Origin: Scylla paramamosain
Lineage: Eukaryota; Arthropoda; Malacostraca; Decapoda; Portunidae
DNA length: 64,000 nt
NCBI RefSeq assembly: GCF_035594125.1
Contig: NC_087168.1
Coordinates: 15,048,150 to 15,112,149, forward strand
Reading direction: 5' to 3'
The position numbers and the translations under genes are program-made. Below are positions 23,001-54,434 of this stretch, one piece after another. The stretch's first letter is position 1; each line of letters starts with the position of its first letter. The notes beneath the pieces were generated by a model. That model searched no databases. It was given only the letters and a program-made list of their open reading frames with translations, and was not told the DNA's origin.

Positions 23001-26000
23001 TGTACAATTTCATGCATGATTATACTTTTCAGATTTCAGATAAACTACCTAAAGTAAAATGGGCACAGGGAACATGGGCAGGAGTGGAAGTATTTCTAAG
23101 GAATCCAGAGAAGGTAAGAGATTAAATGTTAAATTAAATGTTGATAATTTAGTTCTTATATGCTATTTTGCATAAAATATTATATTACTGTATTTATTTA
23201 AATGTGAGATACAGAATTTTTCAAAGTAACATCACGAAAAAAAAAAAAAAAAAAACTGAATACCATAAATGTAACTTATTACTGCAAATAGGATTTAAAA
23301 GAAATGTGTACACAGTACTGTACAATAAAATTAGAGCAATCTTTCAGCTCCCACCCTTTCCTGTGTCCCGCATGGCTAGTGACACCTTCAGTCAGCTGAT
23401 GGCGGAGTACACGGTGGGCTGGATTCTGATTCATGAACGTGGCTGGCTTGATTGCCAGCAGTATCAGGTAAGTCACTTCATGATGAAGAAAAACCTGTTT
23501 ATCTTGAATCTTACATAAGAGTGTATGTTTGTGATGCCTGCAGATTCATAACAAGGCACACATGCCACTGCACCAGGTGTTATGACAGTTTTATGGTTCT
23601 GCGTCATATGTCAAACATTATATTTACTTATCTTTGTAATGTGGTGAAAATCTCATTATCATTTTTTATTTGGTTTCCTTCACCTATTAATAGCACTAGT
23701 TTCACATGTTGTAAGTGTCAGTATTTGGCAGAGAATCTTTGTGACTACTTTGAAGTGCATCATGCATGGGCAAATTTGATGAGCACGAGGTTTTTACTTA
23801 TACATTGTGCAAACACATGATTTTCCATTGCTATTGTTTACTTCTTTTACTGATCAAGATAACTCAAATAAAAATTATGTATTTTACCAACAAAATCAGT
23901 ATTGTTGATGCCACAAAATAAATTGGAATATATGTAGTTACTATTAACCACATTATGTATACATTGATTAGAATATAGATAACGTTTTATACATTAATTC
24001 AGATAAAACAAACATGATTTATTTTAAACAATACATGTACTATTATTGCTGACACCATAAACTATCAATTAGGAATATAACTGTCATTTCCTATTTTAAG
24101 TATACATGGATCAGGTATAATTTTATATATTCAAATTTCAATGCACTAAGTAGCTTCTAAGCAAATGAAGAGCCAAATCCCTCAGTCTAATCTTCAAATC
24201 AAGTCATTCAACCAGTCATATCTTGTTACTCCAATTCAGCAACCTCTAGCTCTTTATGCAAAATGTGTACAGTTTCCTAAAATATATGTATAAAGCCATT
24301 TTTACTAAAAACATGTAATTACTCTGAAAATATTTCCTTACACAGCTGAAAAGTGAATGGCAACACACAGGTAAAATTGCATATTACCGTAGCCTGAAGG
24401 AAATGACAGTGGGTGTGTTAGGCATGGGCAACATCGGCAAGGAAGGTAAGATTAAGTACTTTTTGTACTTGTCATCTAAATTCTCTTGATAGCTATATGA
24501 GAGTGCCTGTTCTCTACTTCCTTAAGACATTTCCAGGTAATAGTTTCTTCTTTCAGAAATGTTTGACTTTGGAATCTTCCTATCTTATTTGATTTTTATT
24601 TTTCGTCTCTGTGGTAGAGGACATGGGAGGCAACATTTTTATTTGTAGATCTTGTAAAGTATAGGCTAGCTGTGGGGAAAGAGCTCAGTTGTAGGTCTGT
24701 CCAGTTACAGGTTCTTTCATTATTGTTCTTGTATCACTCCTTAATGATCATCACAGTGGATCAGCCTTCTGCATGTTGTCTTCTGCAGTCACACTCATTA
24801 GAAGCACATCTTTCACTGCATCTTCAAACTTCCTCTTAAGTCTTCCCCTTTCTTCTGTCAGGCAGATCCACCTTCAACATCCTTCTCCCATTATACAGCA
24901 CTCTTTCCCTATCCTTCTGACATGCACAGACCACCTCAGTTTCACCTCTTAGTTTTGCCATCAAACTTATGTACATCCATTGTGCCTCTGATGTATTAAT
25001 TCCTGATTTTGTTCTATCCCATTATTCCTAGAGAAAATCACAGGGTGTTCATTTTAGCTGCTACCAATTCTGCCTCTAGGATTTTTATCTCCATACCATA
25101 CAATATAGCCTCACTACATTTTTGTATATCTTCCCTTCCATTTTTGCAGAAACCTTCTTGTCACATCACTTCCATACCTTCCCCCTCCTGTCACATCCAC
25201 TTTGCACTCTCTTCTTAACCTCTCTACTGCAATCTCTAAGTTATGGGTTCTTTTGTACTTTACCAAAACCATTTTAGAGGTGTTTATAAAACCATCAAGA
25301 CAAAATATATGTCAGAGATGGTTATGTTCAACAAACAATAAAGTGTCATTATTAGTAGCATAACAATGTACTGCAGTGAGTGTTTTCAGTCTATACCTTT
25401 CAAAATTAAATTGCTCTTTCAATAATGTAAGCATTCATTCATGAATAATATACATCTAACATATTTGTTTTAGTTGCCAGGAGTTTAAAAACATTCCACT
25501 CTGAAGTCCACGCATTTACCCGCACCGTACCATCTCCTGAACGCATGTCAAACGATGTGGACAAATATTGGTACAGTATGATCTTTGTATTTTAGATTTG
25601 AACAGATAACATTGCATGGAATACAGTCAGAAATTATTAATTTTATGTATTAATATCCAACCACAGTAAATGTTAACCAAGTAAAAAGTGTGTGGTGGGG
25701 ATGTACTCTCTCCTCTCCCTGTAAGGTTCTAGGAGTGAAGATGAAAGTTAAATTAGTTTTGTTGAATGTTAGTGTGTGTACATATATCTTGGATGATTCC
25801 AGTAAGTTCTCACACTGTTCTTTATAAACAAAAAGTACACATTTTCTATGATCACTATTCATTTAGCAGCATTGTTGCATACAGATGCCTGTTTACTGTA
25901 ATGTTATTTTTTGTTTTAGTTTATGAAGCTTATTTTCATATTACAGCAGTGTTACAAAACAAAAAGTAGCACAATAAGGCAAAAGTGAGCTTTTCTGACA

Positions 26001-26930
26001 TCAGTTACACATTAGAATTATTCCTACTGGTTTTTCAGTACCAGTCACATTTCATGCTATTATGGTGCAGTAACTGCACAAGTTCATAATTCCGTCTTTG
26101 TTATTTGGTAATTACAAAAGAAAAATAAGTAAGATAATTCACACTACAAAGACAAATAAGATAATTCAAACGGTTTATACTTGCATTGCTATTGATGATG
26201 CATATTATGATAATAGGTGAGATATGTTATTTTGCAGGCACACTGGTGAGCTGCATGAGTTTCTGGGGCAATGTGACTATATTGTAAACATCATGCCATC
26301 TACACCAGACACCAGGGGAATGCTGGGTGGGAACACCCTCAAGCATGCCAAGTATATATTTTTAAAGTTTTTAAGACTGAAACTATCATGCAGATACCTC
26401 ATAGGGATCTCTCATATTAACACAAGGTTGATATTCTGAGGCTTATTATTTGCCTAAAATTTATATTTTGCATTGCTTATGTATAATATGTACTTATGTA
26501 TAATATGCATTCACAGAAAGGATGCAGTATTCATCAATATTGGAAGAGGTGATGTCATTAGTGAAGGAGATTTAATCACAGCTCTTGATGCTGGATACTT
26601 GTCAGCAGCCATACTAGATGTTTTTGAAGTAGAGCCATTGCCTAAAGAAAGTGGCCTCTGGAAGCACCCAAAGGTAGGTTAACATTGTAATACCCCATGC
26701 TGTTGTTGGAGATAGATGAATAAAGTATCTAATAAGTATAGTACTTGGGTGAATTTTCAGATCAACTAGAAACCAATAACACTCTTTCCCAGAGGACCAG
26801 TGCTCCAACTTTAGCAAAATTAAATATCTCACATCACCAGTTAAGTGTAAAACTTGATGCAGTATACACATCAGATGCTGAGTGATTTCCCAAGGCACTT
26901 GGTGATTTTCTGAGATCTAAAAAAAAAAAA

Positions 26931-27027
<97 letters not shown>

Positions 27028-27459
27028 TAATAAAAAATGCAAGTAGTACATTATGTTTTCTACATTGTAATCTTACTTTACTCAAGAATCTAGAAACTTG
27101 CCTCATAATGGTTAACCCAGGAAAGTTTAATTGATGCTCTTGATAAAGTGAGCAAAAGAGGATTCTAATACAGTTGTGGAGGTGTCTTGATACTTCCTTC
27201 TTGAAATTGTTCTAGCTATAAGAATCAGGTAGAAAATTATGGAATTGCTGCCTGAGTCAAAAATGGTTCATGGTAACAATGTAATGTTAACCCTCCCACA
27301 TGTTGATGGTTATATGATTGCCTTCAGGTGATGCTGACTCCCCATTCTGCTGGAGTGAGTCGTGCTCAGGATGTTACTGAAGCCTTCCTCATGAACTACA
27401 AGAACTTCATTAATGGCCAGCCAGTTAGTCATGTCATTGACTGGAAAGCTGGATACTAA
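20051..27459 (+). CDS. D-isomer-specific 2-hydroxyacid dehydrogenase (glyoxylate/hydroxypyruvate reductase-like)
   Basis: Nine exons give a complete 336-residue protein: 20051-20159, 21956-22056, 23033-23113, 23348-23467, 24346-24445, 25474-25570, 26238-26351, 26517-26673 and 27328-27459 (TAA). Every junction is GT/AG and the phases sum to 337 codons. It should reduce 2-oxoacids such as glyoxylate or hydroxypyruvate with NAD(P)H, probably in the cytosol since no targeting peptide is visible. The Rossmann motif GMGNIG is at residues 163-168. The catalytic triad of the family is present: Arg251 in NIGRGDV, Glu280 in FEVEPLP and His299 in TPHSAG. Length is normal for the family. The GhrA/GhrB subtype and substrate cannot be settled by eye. 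Introns hold LINE remnants (22.6-22.9 and 24.8 kb) and a (TA)n array at 26.9 kb. The start ATG begins [12 protein letters not shown], directly in front of the substrate-binding fold. Confidence 0.92.
20160..21955. other. Dehydrogenase intron 1
   Basis: Contains a T20 run followed by a G-rich run (about 20271-20308) and a short TTAA/TTCA tetranucleotide tract (about 20578-20628). The rest shows no recognised feature. Confidence 0.45.
22620..22930 (-). mobile_element. Degenerate LINE reverse transcriptase fragment (RTE-like)
   Basis: Conceptual minus-strand translation with stops and frameshifts recalls the LINE block [22 protein letters not shown] followed by AVIVP and a [12 protein letters not shown] stretch. 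It lies in dehydrogenase intron 2, antisense to that gene. Decay is heavy, so the family call is tentative. Confidence 0.5.
23468..24345. other. Dehydrogenase intron 4, no feature recognised
   Basis: AT-rich intron sequence; the ORF here is intron read-through from exon 4. Confidence 0.4.
24740..24940 (-). mobile_element. LINE C-terminal fragment
   Basis: Minus-strand translation shows [12 protein letters not shown], then [12 protein letters not shown] and KFEDAVKDV, the usual end of RTE-type LINE proteins (RWFGHV...RPKKRW style). It carries stops and frameshifts, lies in dehydrogenase intron 5 and is antisense to the gene. It cannot be the end of the fragment at 22.6 kb because the order is reversed. 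Confidence 0.5.
24941..26237. other. Dehydrogenase introns 5-6 around exon 6, otherwise unrecognised
   Basis: Besides exon 6 (25474-25570), the sequence is AT-rich intron; 24941-25230 may be more decayed LINE. Confidence 0.35.
26932..27024. repeat. (TA)46 microsatellite
   Basis: Pure TA array in the last intron of the dehydrogenase. Confidence 0.95.
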
Positions 27460-27539
27460 CTAAAGTGGCATGTACTGTACAAGTGTGAATGTACAAATGA
27501 GCAGTCAGTGAATGGAAGTGGAGAATATGGAGTCCTGTC

Positions 27540-27545
27540 AATAAA
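27540..27545 (+). terminator. Polyadenylation signal AATAAA of the dehydrogenase
   Basis: A canonical AATAAA lies 81 bp after the TAA stop at 27457-27459 and is followed by ordinary sequence. This is the first such hexamer downstream of the stop and the likely 3'-end signal. Confidence 0.6.
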
Positions 27546-28307
27546 ACAATAGCTCTTTAAATTTCCTCCAACCACTTCTCACAATTGCACAATTTTCCAT
27601 CAATTCCCCTACCTCTTCATGTGTTCCTTCCACTTTGGCTTGTAAGACCTCTTTGTGAGTCAAAGTGAACAACACGGGGGTTTGCAGCTGATCCTTGATG
27701 CACTTTAACATTTGTAAGGAACTCATCACTCACCACTATCCATCCTCAACTATGAACAGAATATCACATTTGTACATAACTATCTTCACTCTGACCTGCC
27801 AGTCCTCTAATCCAAACTTCCTTGTTTATATCACCATTTTTCAGGATACTTTCAAATCTCTTCTTCAGAAAGTTTCTTAATTTTTTTTTTCATAAATATT
27901 TTTCCTACAGTTGCCAAACAATGAGTACAGTATTCTCTCTTCCTTACTTAAAACCATACTGCATCCTTGCAATTATGTTTTTATACAGGGACTTGCAAGT
28001 ATGCATTGTATTTCCTCATGTAGGATTATCAATGGATTGTCAAATATAAGTCACTGTGTCTTAAGGTGTCTATATCCCACTTTTTCTTATCCTATTATTC
28101 CTTCATATACCAGATTGGACTGTTTTGATATCAGAAGTAGATGTGAGCAAGGTGTAAATGCTGATGAGTTTCTCTCTCTTCACCATGACACTCAACTCAT
28201 CAACTCTCACTTCACTGTGGCCAAGCTCATGAGGTGGTAAAATTCTGTCTCAGATTTCATGGTGGATTCATTATTATTTTTAATTTATTTATCTATTTAT
28301 TTATTCT
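27546..28307. other. Intergenic, no feature recognised
   Basis: Sequence downstream of the dehydrogenase polyadenylation signal. Short ORFs have no family signal. Confidence 0.4.
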
Positions 28308-28332
28308 TATGTAGGAGGGACACTGGCCAAGG

Positions 28333-28366
<34 letters not shown>

Positions 28367-28479
28367 CCCACTGAGATACCAGTCCCACAAAAGGGTCCAA
28401 AAAAATTGAAGGATAAGTGTCTTGAAACCCCTCTTGAAGGAATCCAAGTCATAGGAAGGTGGAAATACAGAAGCAGGCA
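28308..28479 (-). mobile_element. Jockey-like LINE copy 3, 3' end only
   Basis: About 170 bp matching the 3' terminus of copies 1 and 2 (tgtaggagggacactggcca, later aggtggaaatacagaagcag). An A27 run (28338-28365) has expanded inside the family's internal A tract. Confidence 0.85.
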
Positions 28480-30630
28480 TTAGTCACTTTATATTTCATT
28501 AGTAGAAAGTACATGATGTTTATAAAAAAAAAATTAACCTGAATTTTCCGTGGAAATACAACCACACGTCCTCTGGTGAAGAAATATAAAACTACTTTAT
28601 ATACATGTGTGAATTTCTTCCTGTACAATAACTGTCAGTCACTAATAGTCTGCCAATTTGAGAGAGTGTACTTGATGCTCATCAATTTAAATTTTCCATT
28701 GAATAATAGATTGAAGCTTGGCGATATCTGTGCGGAAAGCATTTAGAAAGTGAAGCAGGGTTTCAACAATAATACCAAGGTATCATACAGATTAATGAGC
28801 AGTACAACAAATTTAAAGATGGCTGCACATCATGGAGAGTGATTCACATTCCAGCAGGCCTTAACAAGTTGACAATGACAAGATCATTGACCAAGTGTTG
28901 AACAAGTGTTATGCTGAACCATCCTGGTACTGGTAGACAAGGTGGGGATAAACTTTGGTTTGGTAATTCCTGAGCAAAGATTAGAACATGTGGAGTGTCT
29001 ATGAAGTCTGCACTGAAGCTGCTAATGACAAAGCAGAAGCAACTCTGTCTGGAAGAGTTGCATGAGGTGGTGGACTTTACAAATTGGTACCCTAAATTCC
29101 TGAACACCATTATCAATGGTGGTTAGTTGTGAGTTTAAGGATATAATCCAGAAACAAGGTGCTGTCATCACCCTGGAAACATTCAACATTCCTAAAACCA
29201 ACAAAAGCATGTTAAGTGCCTACCACATGGAGGTCTGATACTTTGTCTTTGGCTTAGATCAAGCAGCCACCATACAGAAAAAAAATACCCCCCAAAAATA
29301 ATAGCACAAAAAGCAGCACAAAAGACAACACATTAACCACAGAAACAAAGCACTGATGTTGATTTGAAGTACAGTCATATAGAAAACTATCCTTATTCTT
29401 ATGAATGCTAACTTTCACAAAGTTTAGAGAGATTTTAGCAGTTTCAACATAGTTAGTAAGCCTGGCCGTCTGTGTTGTGTATCACATCATGATTTGCACC
29501 TTAGAGTCGTAGGTCACAGATATCAGATACCAAGGTGACATCAGCTAATCTCTGGCATTTCATAGCCATTCAGCATGGGGAACTCACAAGAAACATGTAG
29601 TGCTATTGTTACTCTGTGTCTTGAGGGACTCAAATGCAGAAATTATGAGACACTTAAGTGTACTGAAGTCCTGTAATTCAATGCATCCTTCACAAACAAT
29701 ATTTCCCATATTTCATTGTTCAGTGAGTCAAAATGACTCATGTCACTTTGGTAAGAATAATTTTCTGTATGACTGTACATACTGCAGAGGGTGATGAATG
29801 AACATGTCAGGAACAAAGGGTATTTAAGTCAATTTGAAATACTACAAAAGGTAACAAAGGAACATGCATGAACAGGGCATAAACATCATTTGAATTATTA
29901 AAGAAGCTGTTGATGCATCCACCACAACACCAGCCAGTAGCCAAACAGCCATGCAGCAAGGACAGTCCCACCACACCACCACAGGCCCACACGTGTATCA
30001 TCACCTCATAATGTTTTCAAAATTTTGTGTGGATTTAAATGTGGAAGTGAGTTGCCCTAGTGATGAAAGTAGTGATGAAGATACCTGAGTGCAATAACAA
30101 AAAAAAAAAAAATATCGTGATAACCAATAAATAAAAAACAATAGCCTTATAGGCAATAACTGATAATCAATAACTAGCAATAAATTTATTGCCTGGTACC
30201 TGATAATCAATAAAAGTATAAATCCAAAATCCCAATTCTAGCAATGATAATGATATTTTAAATAAGAATAATAAATCCAAATCTTTATTTTTCTTTATCT
30301 TAGAAGACTTAGAAAAATCTTAGAAAAGACTTCAAATTCAATGTTTATCCTGTCTCTTCACTAATGAAAAGTACTACTTAAGTAAAATAAATACATTTGA
30401 TCTTGAAAGTTTAAAACTTCAATATGCCCATGTTCCAAAAAACTAAAATTACTGATTATCATTAATCTGGAACCAAAAGTATCAGTGATACCAATGAATC
30501 AATAACGTGGCAAAAATAATTATAGGATAACTGACAACATGGTATCATTATCGCAATAAATTATCGCGATAATTTATCACAATAATGTCCACCTATGGTG
30601 ATGAACAACCCAAGATTTAATCATGTAACT
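28480..30630. other. Intergenic, mostly unrecognised
   Basis: About 2 kb without a supported gene. At 29724-29740 TGAGTCA and TGACTCA (AP-1-like) face each other 3 bp apart. The part from 30090 is very AT-rich, with repeated ataaccaataaa-like words and a perfect palindrome ataaattatcgcgataattt around 30565, resembling decayed MITE sequence. Confidence 0.4.
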
Positions 30631-30631
30631 A

Positions 30632-31087
30632 CAGTAAAATCCCTCTTATCCGGCATCAACGGGACTGCTGACATGCCGGATACTTGAATATTGCCGGATA
30701 CTTGAATAGAAGTGAAATTATGTCCACAGTCACCACCCTACACTCATGCATCTTACCATAACAAAGATCAGCTGATCTGATCAGCTGCTTAAGTGTAAGC
30801 ACAACACACTTCCTCTTTTCTACAACTTTAGGCATGATGAAGGCATCAGGCAATAAACAGTGCACACGCGGGACCGAGTCACCGAGTAAACACCGTGCAG
30901 TGGGCCGCGGGTGGCGCGAAGCAGTGTGCTCTGGTGGCGAGGGGACAAAGTATGCCTCGCGCGGGAATTTTAATCGATATTATGAGTACACATTGATTTT
31001 TTATTGATTTTAAGGCTCGGGGAAAAATGTGCCGGATACTTGAAGCTGCCGGATACTCGAATGCCGGATAAGAGGGATTTTACTGTA
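30632..31087 (-). mobile_element. Tigger/pogo-type deletion derivative (MITE)
   Basis: Terminal inverted repeats read cagtaaaatccctcttatcc at both ends (30634 and, reversed, 31086), flanked by TA, the pogo/Tigger target. Inside, a minus-strand ATG at 30835 begins MPKVVEKRKCVVLTLKQ, the N-terminus typical of Tigger transposases ahead of the CENP-B type helix-turn-helix. The frame then departs from the family, so most of the transposase is deleted. Confidence 0.85.
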
Positions 31088-31291
31088 TATAACATATTAA
31101 TACAGTATGTAATACCAACAGACTGCAACAAACATCCACAGTTTTGCGGTCAATAGAATGACAGCATGACAAAATTTTGGATTTTCATAGTGAAAAAAAC
31201 TAATCTGCAAACAAAAAAGTTGGTAATTATAAAAAAAAATTGGTACACATTTCATGTTATCATTATTATTGTTTGTTCAGACAGTACACAC

Positions 31292-31500
31292 AATTTTTTT
31301 TTTTTTTTTTTTTGGGGGGGTGGCCTGCATGTCACTCTATCCGGCAGTCACACCTAGCCATGAGGCCATGTTTTCAGCTTCATACACTGTCCCCCCTCAC
31401 AGAGTCTCCTGGGTGGCTCACCTCGCAGCCTGAGTCTGCTGCCTGCCTTGGGCTGACCAGATGAGGCAGCTTCCACTCCTCTGTGCTACCAATATTTTTT
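31292..31500 (-). mobile_element. Possible SINE or other polyadenylated retrosequence
   Basis: On the minus strand a GC-richer body of about 180 bp ends in C8 and A20 (31293-31320 on plus), as expected for a retrotransposed RNA. A weak tRNA A-box-like tagcacagaggagtgg occurs at its 5' end. No B box was found, so this is tentative. Confidence 0.35.
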
Positions 31501-31919
31501 TATTGATAAATGGCAATCTTTCAACATTGCATTTTCTTTTGCATTCCTTGGAAAACAGACAAAATCCTACAATCAACTAACTACTAAAACTCATGGTGGC
31601 TGCAGTGGTATGGAAATTGCTTGGCGTCCCAGCATTCCGTGTCCGATTCTACTGCCCTTGTGTCCTCCTCTGGGTCCATGTTCTGCTGCCCACTTCTCAG
31701 CTGCTTCAGCCTTCATCTTGTGCCTTAAGCTTCTTTCGGCTGCTATCTACAACTTGACTGCTTTGCTGCTGTTCCTGTCCTGTTCGGACACAGCCCCACA
31801 GTGTCTCATGCCTCCCATGTGCCTCGCACCAAGAGTCTGGTCTGTTTATCTTGAGGGCTGACAGAATGCGTGACTCTATGCTCTTCTGTACGCCACCAAG
31901 TTATTGAAAATAAACATCA
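31501..31919. other. Intergenic, unrecognised
   Basis: Moderately GC-rich sequence with an 83-codon plus-strand ORF (31610-31861) rich in Leu, Ser and Cys, with no family signal. Confidence 0.35.
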
Positions 31920-32725
31920 GGGCCCATATTCTACAAACTGTCGTAGCTAAGTCCGTTGGTAATAGCAAAACAAAATGGCGCATTTGAGACATAACCGTCA
32001 TAAACTCTTCTGATCATTCATAAACTCCTATTATCAGTCATCAAATGCTACGACAGGGTTCACCCTATCTTGGTGGCACTTATGACCGCCAGAAGTCTGT
32101 AAATATCATGACAACATGATCGTACATAACATGATTCCCAGTTTTTTTTTTTTTTTATTATAAATATAAGAATAAATATTAGTAACTAAGAGTAAATAAT
32201 GTCCTTCTTTGAGACAATAAAGTATTATTATAAATAATTACCAGGAGTGGTATGGTCAGTTTTCCTAAACATGAACAGACCTTGTTTTGCGCAGCCTGTG
32301 TTTTAGGCTGTTGGCCGTAATTTTCTATATATCATGTTTCTCTTGATTAGATACACTAAGTTCTCCAAAAGTTGTAATATGAAGTCAAAGTAATTTAAAT
32401 CCAAGAAAATAATGTCAAAAACCTATTTTATTCCATAAATTTAAAGTTGACAAATTGTGAGCGTGCGTTCTAACAGCAGATGGTGATTGATATATGACCA
32501 ACGACTTCTGACAGCCATAGGGCTGCGTTTACACCAAGCGCGTCACGTCGCGTCACGTCACACCACGTGATAAGTTAAAAACGCTGCGTTTACACCGAGC
32601 GAGTCGCGTCGAGTCGAGTCGCATCAAGTCATTTGAAGCGATTCATTTCGACGTATCTCCGTTTACACCGAATGCGTCAACCCGAGTCAAGTCACTACAC
32701 AGTGACCCATTTGATTTCAGGGAGA

Positions 32726-35042
<2,317 letters not shown>

Positions 35043-35043
35043 T

Positions 35044-35252
35044 TCATAGTGAATTAGTCAAATATATAGTTCATAGCCTAATATGAATAAAATTATTGTC
35101 TTACCTGTAACATGAACCGTATGTATACATTTAGTTCACAGCCTAATAAATGGATCAAAATTAATAAAACTGTTGTCTTACCTGAATACAATAAATGTAT
35201 AGTTCATAGCCTAATAAATGGATCAAAATTAATGAAACAGTTGTCTTACCTG
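35044..35252. repeat. Three tandem copies of a 68-77 bp unit carrying a 5' splice site
   Basis: The unit contains tagttcatagcctaata, then aaaattaat, then gtcttacctg. On the minus strand each copy begins with a caggtaaga donor; the GT pairs are at 35248-35249, 35180-35181 and 35103-35104. Confidence 0.88.
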
Positions 35253-35708
35253 TACACGACAATGCAGCAGCAACCTCCTTCCATAGGGAAGCAATGACAT
35301 CACGATCCCGGTGGTTGGGGTCACTGGGATCATAAATAGCAGGGCGCTCTCGAACTAAGTTGATTAGGTCTTCTACCAGCATACTTGCAGACACCACGGC
35401 AGACTCGCTGTAACTGACGTCAAAAATAGGCCCAGCCCTATATGTGACTCGACGTGACGCGACGCGAGAGGACGTGACGTGACTCGAAGCATCCGGTGTA
35501 AACGGTTTCGTTCAGAAACCCATACAAATCAATGTTATAGCTGGGGTGGCGATTCATGATGCGTCATGAATCATCTTGACTTGACGTGACTCGACTCGAC
35601 GCGACTCGCTCGGTGTAAACGCAGCGTAATAAGACTGATGGTCATAAATTCTGCTAGCTATGACAGTTAGTTATGGTCAGCCATAAGCACTATGTAGAAT
35701 ACAGGCCC

Positions 35709-36745
<1,037 letters not shown>

Positions 36746-37129
36746 CATAGCTTTTTATACTTAAAGTTAGGATTAAGGAACAAATATGAAGTGTAAAAAT
36801 TAGCATATTATACACCGCATATTAATAAATTCAAGGGCTAAATAGTGCAGTTTAACAAGTCAAATTCCCTAATCCTCATTTAACCCACTTTTTTTTTTTT
36901 TTTTTTTACACCATTTGCTTACATGATGCTTGCAAGTTCTTATACTTCAGTTAAACCGAGAGGCCCGGGGTCGTGTTCGTTGCTGCAACACGACAACGGC
37001 CGGTTCCACAGTTTTCCAGTTCACACTGGGCAAATAAGCTACCAAAGCAAAACGCTCCCCATGTTGGACCAATGTACTGATGACCATTGCAGTCATCTAT
37101 CATTCAATTTCATCCTTCGTTTTTCTTTT

Positions 37130-37400
37130 AATCTTTATCAAGTTTAAACTGTTATTTCTGATCCTATTCTGATCACTAGCCTTAAGGATTTTATTTATAA
37201 TCACCCTTTGTTATATTCCTTTTTATCTCTATCAGATACCCTCTTAACCTACATCTGTAATTAATGTACATGAGTTTTCTTCTCTTGTGAAGAATATTTC
37301 TCATCCTTGTCATTCTTCTCTCCACTGTTCTAACCAGCCTATACATTATCATTCTTATAATAGTCTTTCCAGCAGAAACGCTATTGAGGGTATAGATCAA
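37130..37400 (-). mobile_element. CR1-like LINE C-terminal remnant
   Basis: Minus-strand frame 37191-37403 contains CRLRGYLIEIKRNITKGDY, and past the stop further residues IRNNSLNLIKIK, resembling the RRLRGDLIE.YKI..G ... RNNS.KL.K end of CR1-clade proteins. Strongly decayed, from a different subfamily than the 41-kb copy. Confidence 0.45.
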
Positions 37401-37817
37401 CACACAACAGTGTTATTTTGCTTCTTTTATTCCTCCACCTTCTTAACCAATGAAAAAGGATGAAAGCGTCAGATTAAATTGTTGTTTACAATATTTCTAA
37501 GTAAAAGAATGAGATTACAACAGTTATTGCGTGTTATGATACAATCAAGTAAGTAAAGGCAAGATTCACTTGTCCTACAAGATATAACAGCACAATATTA
37601 CATTTGTACATTAATGAGATTTTTTTCTTTTTTACATAATTGTGGTTTATTGTGTTTCTAAGATTGTGAATACTGTTGTGTACTCTATCACAGGGTTCTC
37701 AGACAAGCAAATTTATAAGCCTTGCATTTTACTCCCCTTATTTCTGCAAAATGCTGTATCTTAAGTTTATGTGGGCCTATCTCTACTTCACATAAAGTGT
37801 ATAACTGCAGTTAATTA

Positions 37818-37967
<150 letters not shown>

Positions 37968-38360
37968 TTTCTTTACAACTGTAAGAGGTATATATAACAA
38001 CAGTAAAAAATCTTCAGATTATAGAATATTACATTAGTGCTAAAATAATAAAAAAGTCATTAACATTGATTTCCACTGCTTGCTAAGAAACTAAGTAAGA
38101 ATCTACATACTTGCTTGCAATTCAGATCACCATATGGAAAACAATGGTACAAGAAGGAAAAGTAAATGCAAGCTTATAAGAAATACAGTAAAGGCAGATA
38201 CTATTGGATTAGCTATGGGATATTAACTATAGATTCAATTATGTTCCCTTCATGAGGACCACAGACAGCTCTGGCAAGTGGAAGAGACAGAGGTAAGGCC
38301 AAAATATAATATTTAATAATTTCAAAATGAAATATTTAATAGGGCAAGTACTCATAAATG

Positions 38361-38576
<216 letters not shown>

Positions 38577-39029
38577 AGGCCTTCCTAAATATCCCACTAC
38601 CTATGTCTCAGTTGAGAACAAAAATGCATATACTGAACACAATGAACATGACTTCAGGTTTGTTGCATAATGTTGTTCATATTTTTTACTACTTAGCTAG
38701 AACCTCCTTCTTTGGCATGTTAGTGAAAAGTACAGAATATGCAAAATTCTTCTCATTCATATCAACCATTGTGTATCTGAAGTGTTTGCTATCATATTTA
38801 CAATACTATATTTTGTATACTTTACATTCTTTACTGATATAAAGCATTTGCATAATATATAACAATCTAAAACACACACATGTTGTAAATGTCAAGGCAA
38901 AAAACACTCAAAAACAGCTATCATGCAAAATTTTATACTACCTCACAACCAACTATAATTATATATGTATTGCAGCAATATAAAAATTAAATCAACTTTA
39001 ACCTTAATCATAAGAGCTTCTCAGAATTC

Positions 39030-39048
39030 ATATATATATATATATATA

Positions 39049-39146
<98 letters not shown>
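39030..39146. repeat. Interrupted (TA)58 microsatellite
   Basis: TA array with tagtata and tagata interruptions, about 185 bp past the AACS stop codon and so probably near or in its 3' UTR. Confidence 0.95.
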
Positions 39147-39147
<1 letters not shown>

Positions 39148-39330
39148 ACTTGAGCACCATACAAAATCATGAAATCCAGGAAAGGAATAGTACAGCACAT
39201 TAAAATTCACTATGATTCATCCAACCTGACACTATGTACACCAAATGTTTTGACTGCACATGTGCACTATGTATTACTCAACAAACAACATTGGTTACTG
39301 ATGATTCTCAGTCCCTGTCTGGCTAAAGAC

Positions 39331-54434
<15,104 letters not shown>

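Noticed and set aside
28800..29270. Possible decayed coding region with several medium ORFs
   Set aside because: No motif could be matched to a family in any frame.
29724..29740. Paired AP-1-like sites TGAGTCA...TGACTCA
   Set aside because: Too short to distinguish from chance and far from any promoter; noted only.
35047..35252. CRISPR-like repeated units
   Set aside because: Only three imperfect units with no distinct spacers, in a eukaryotic transposon intron.
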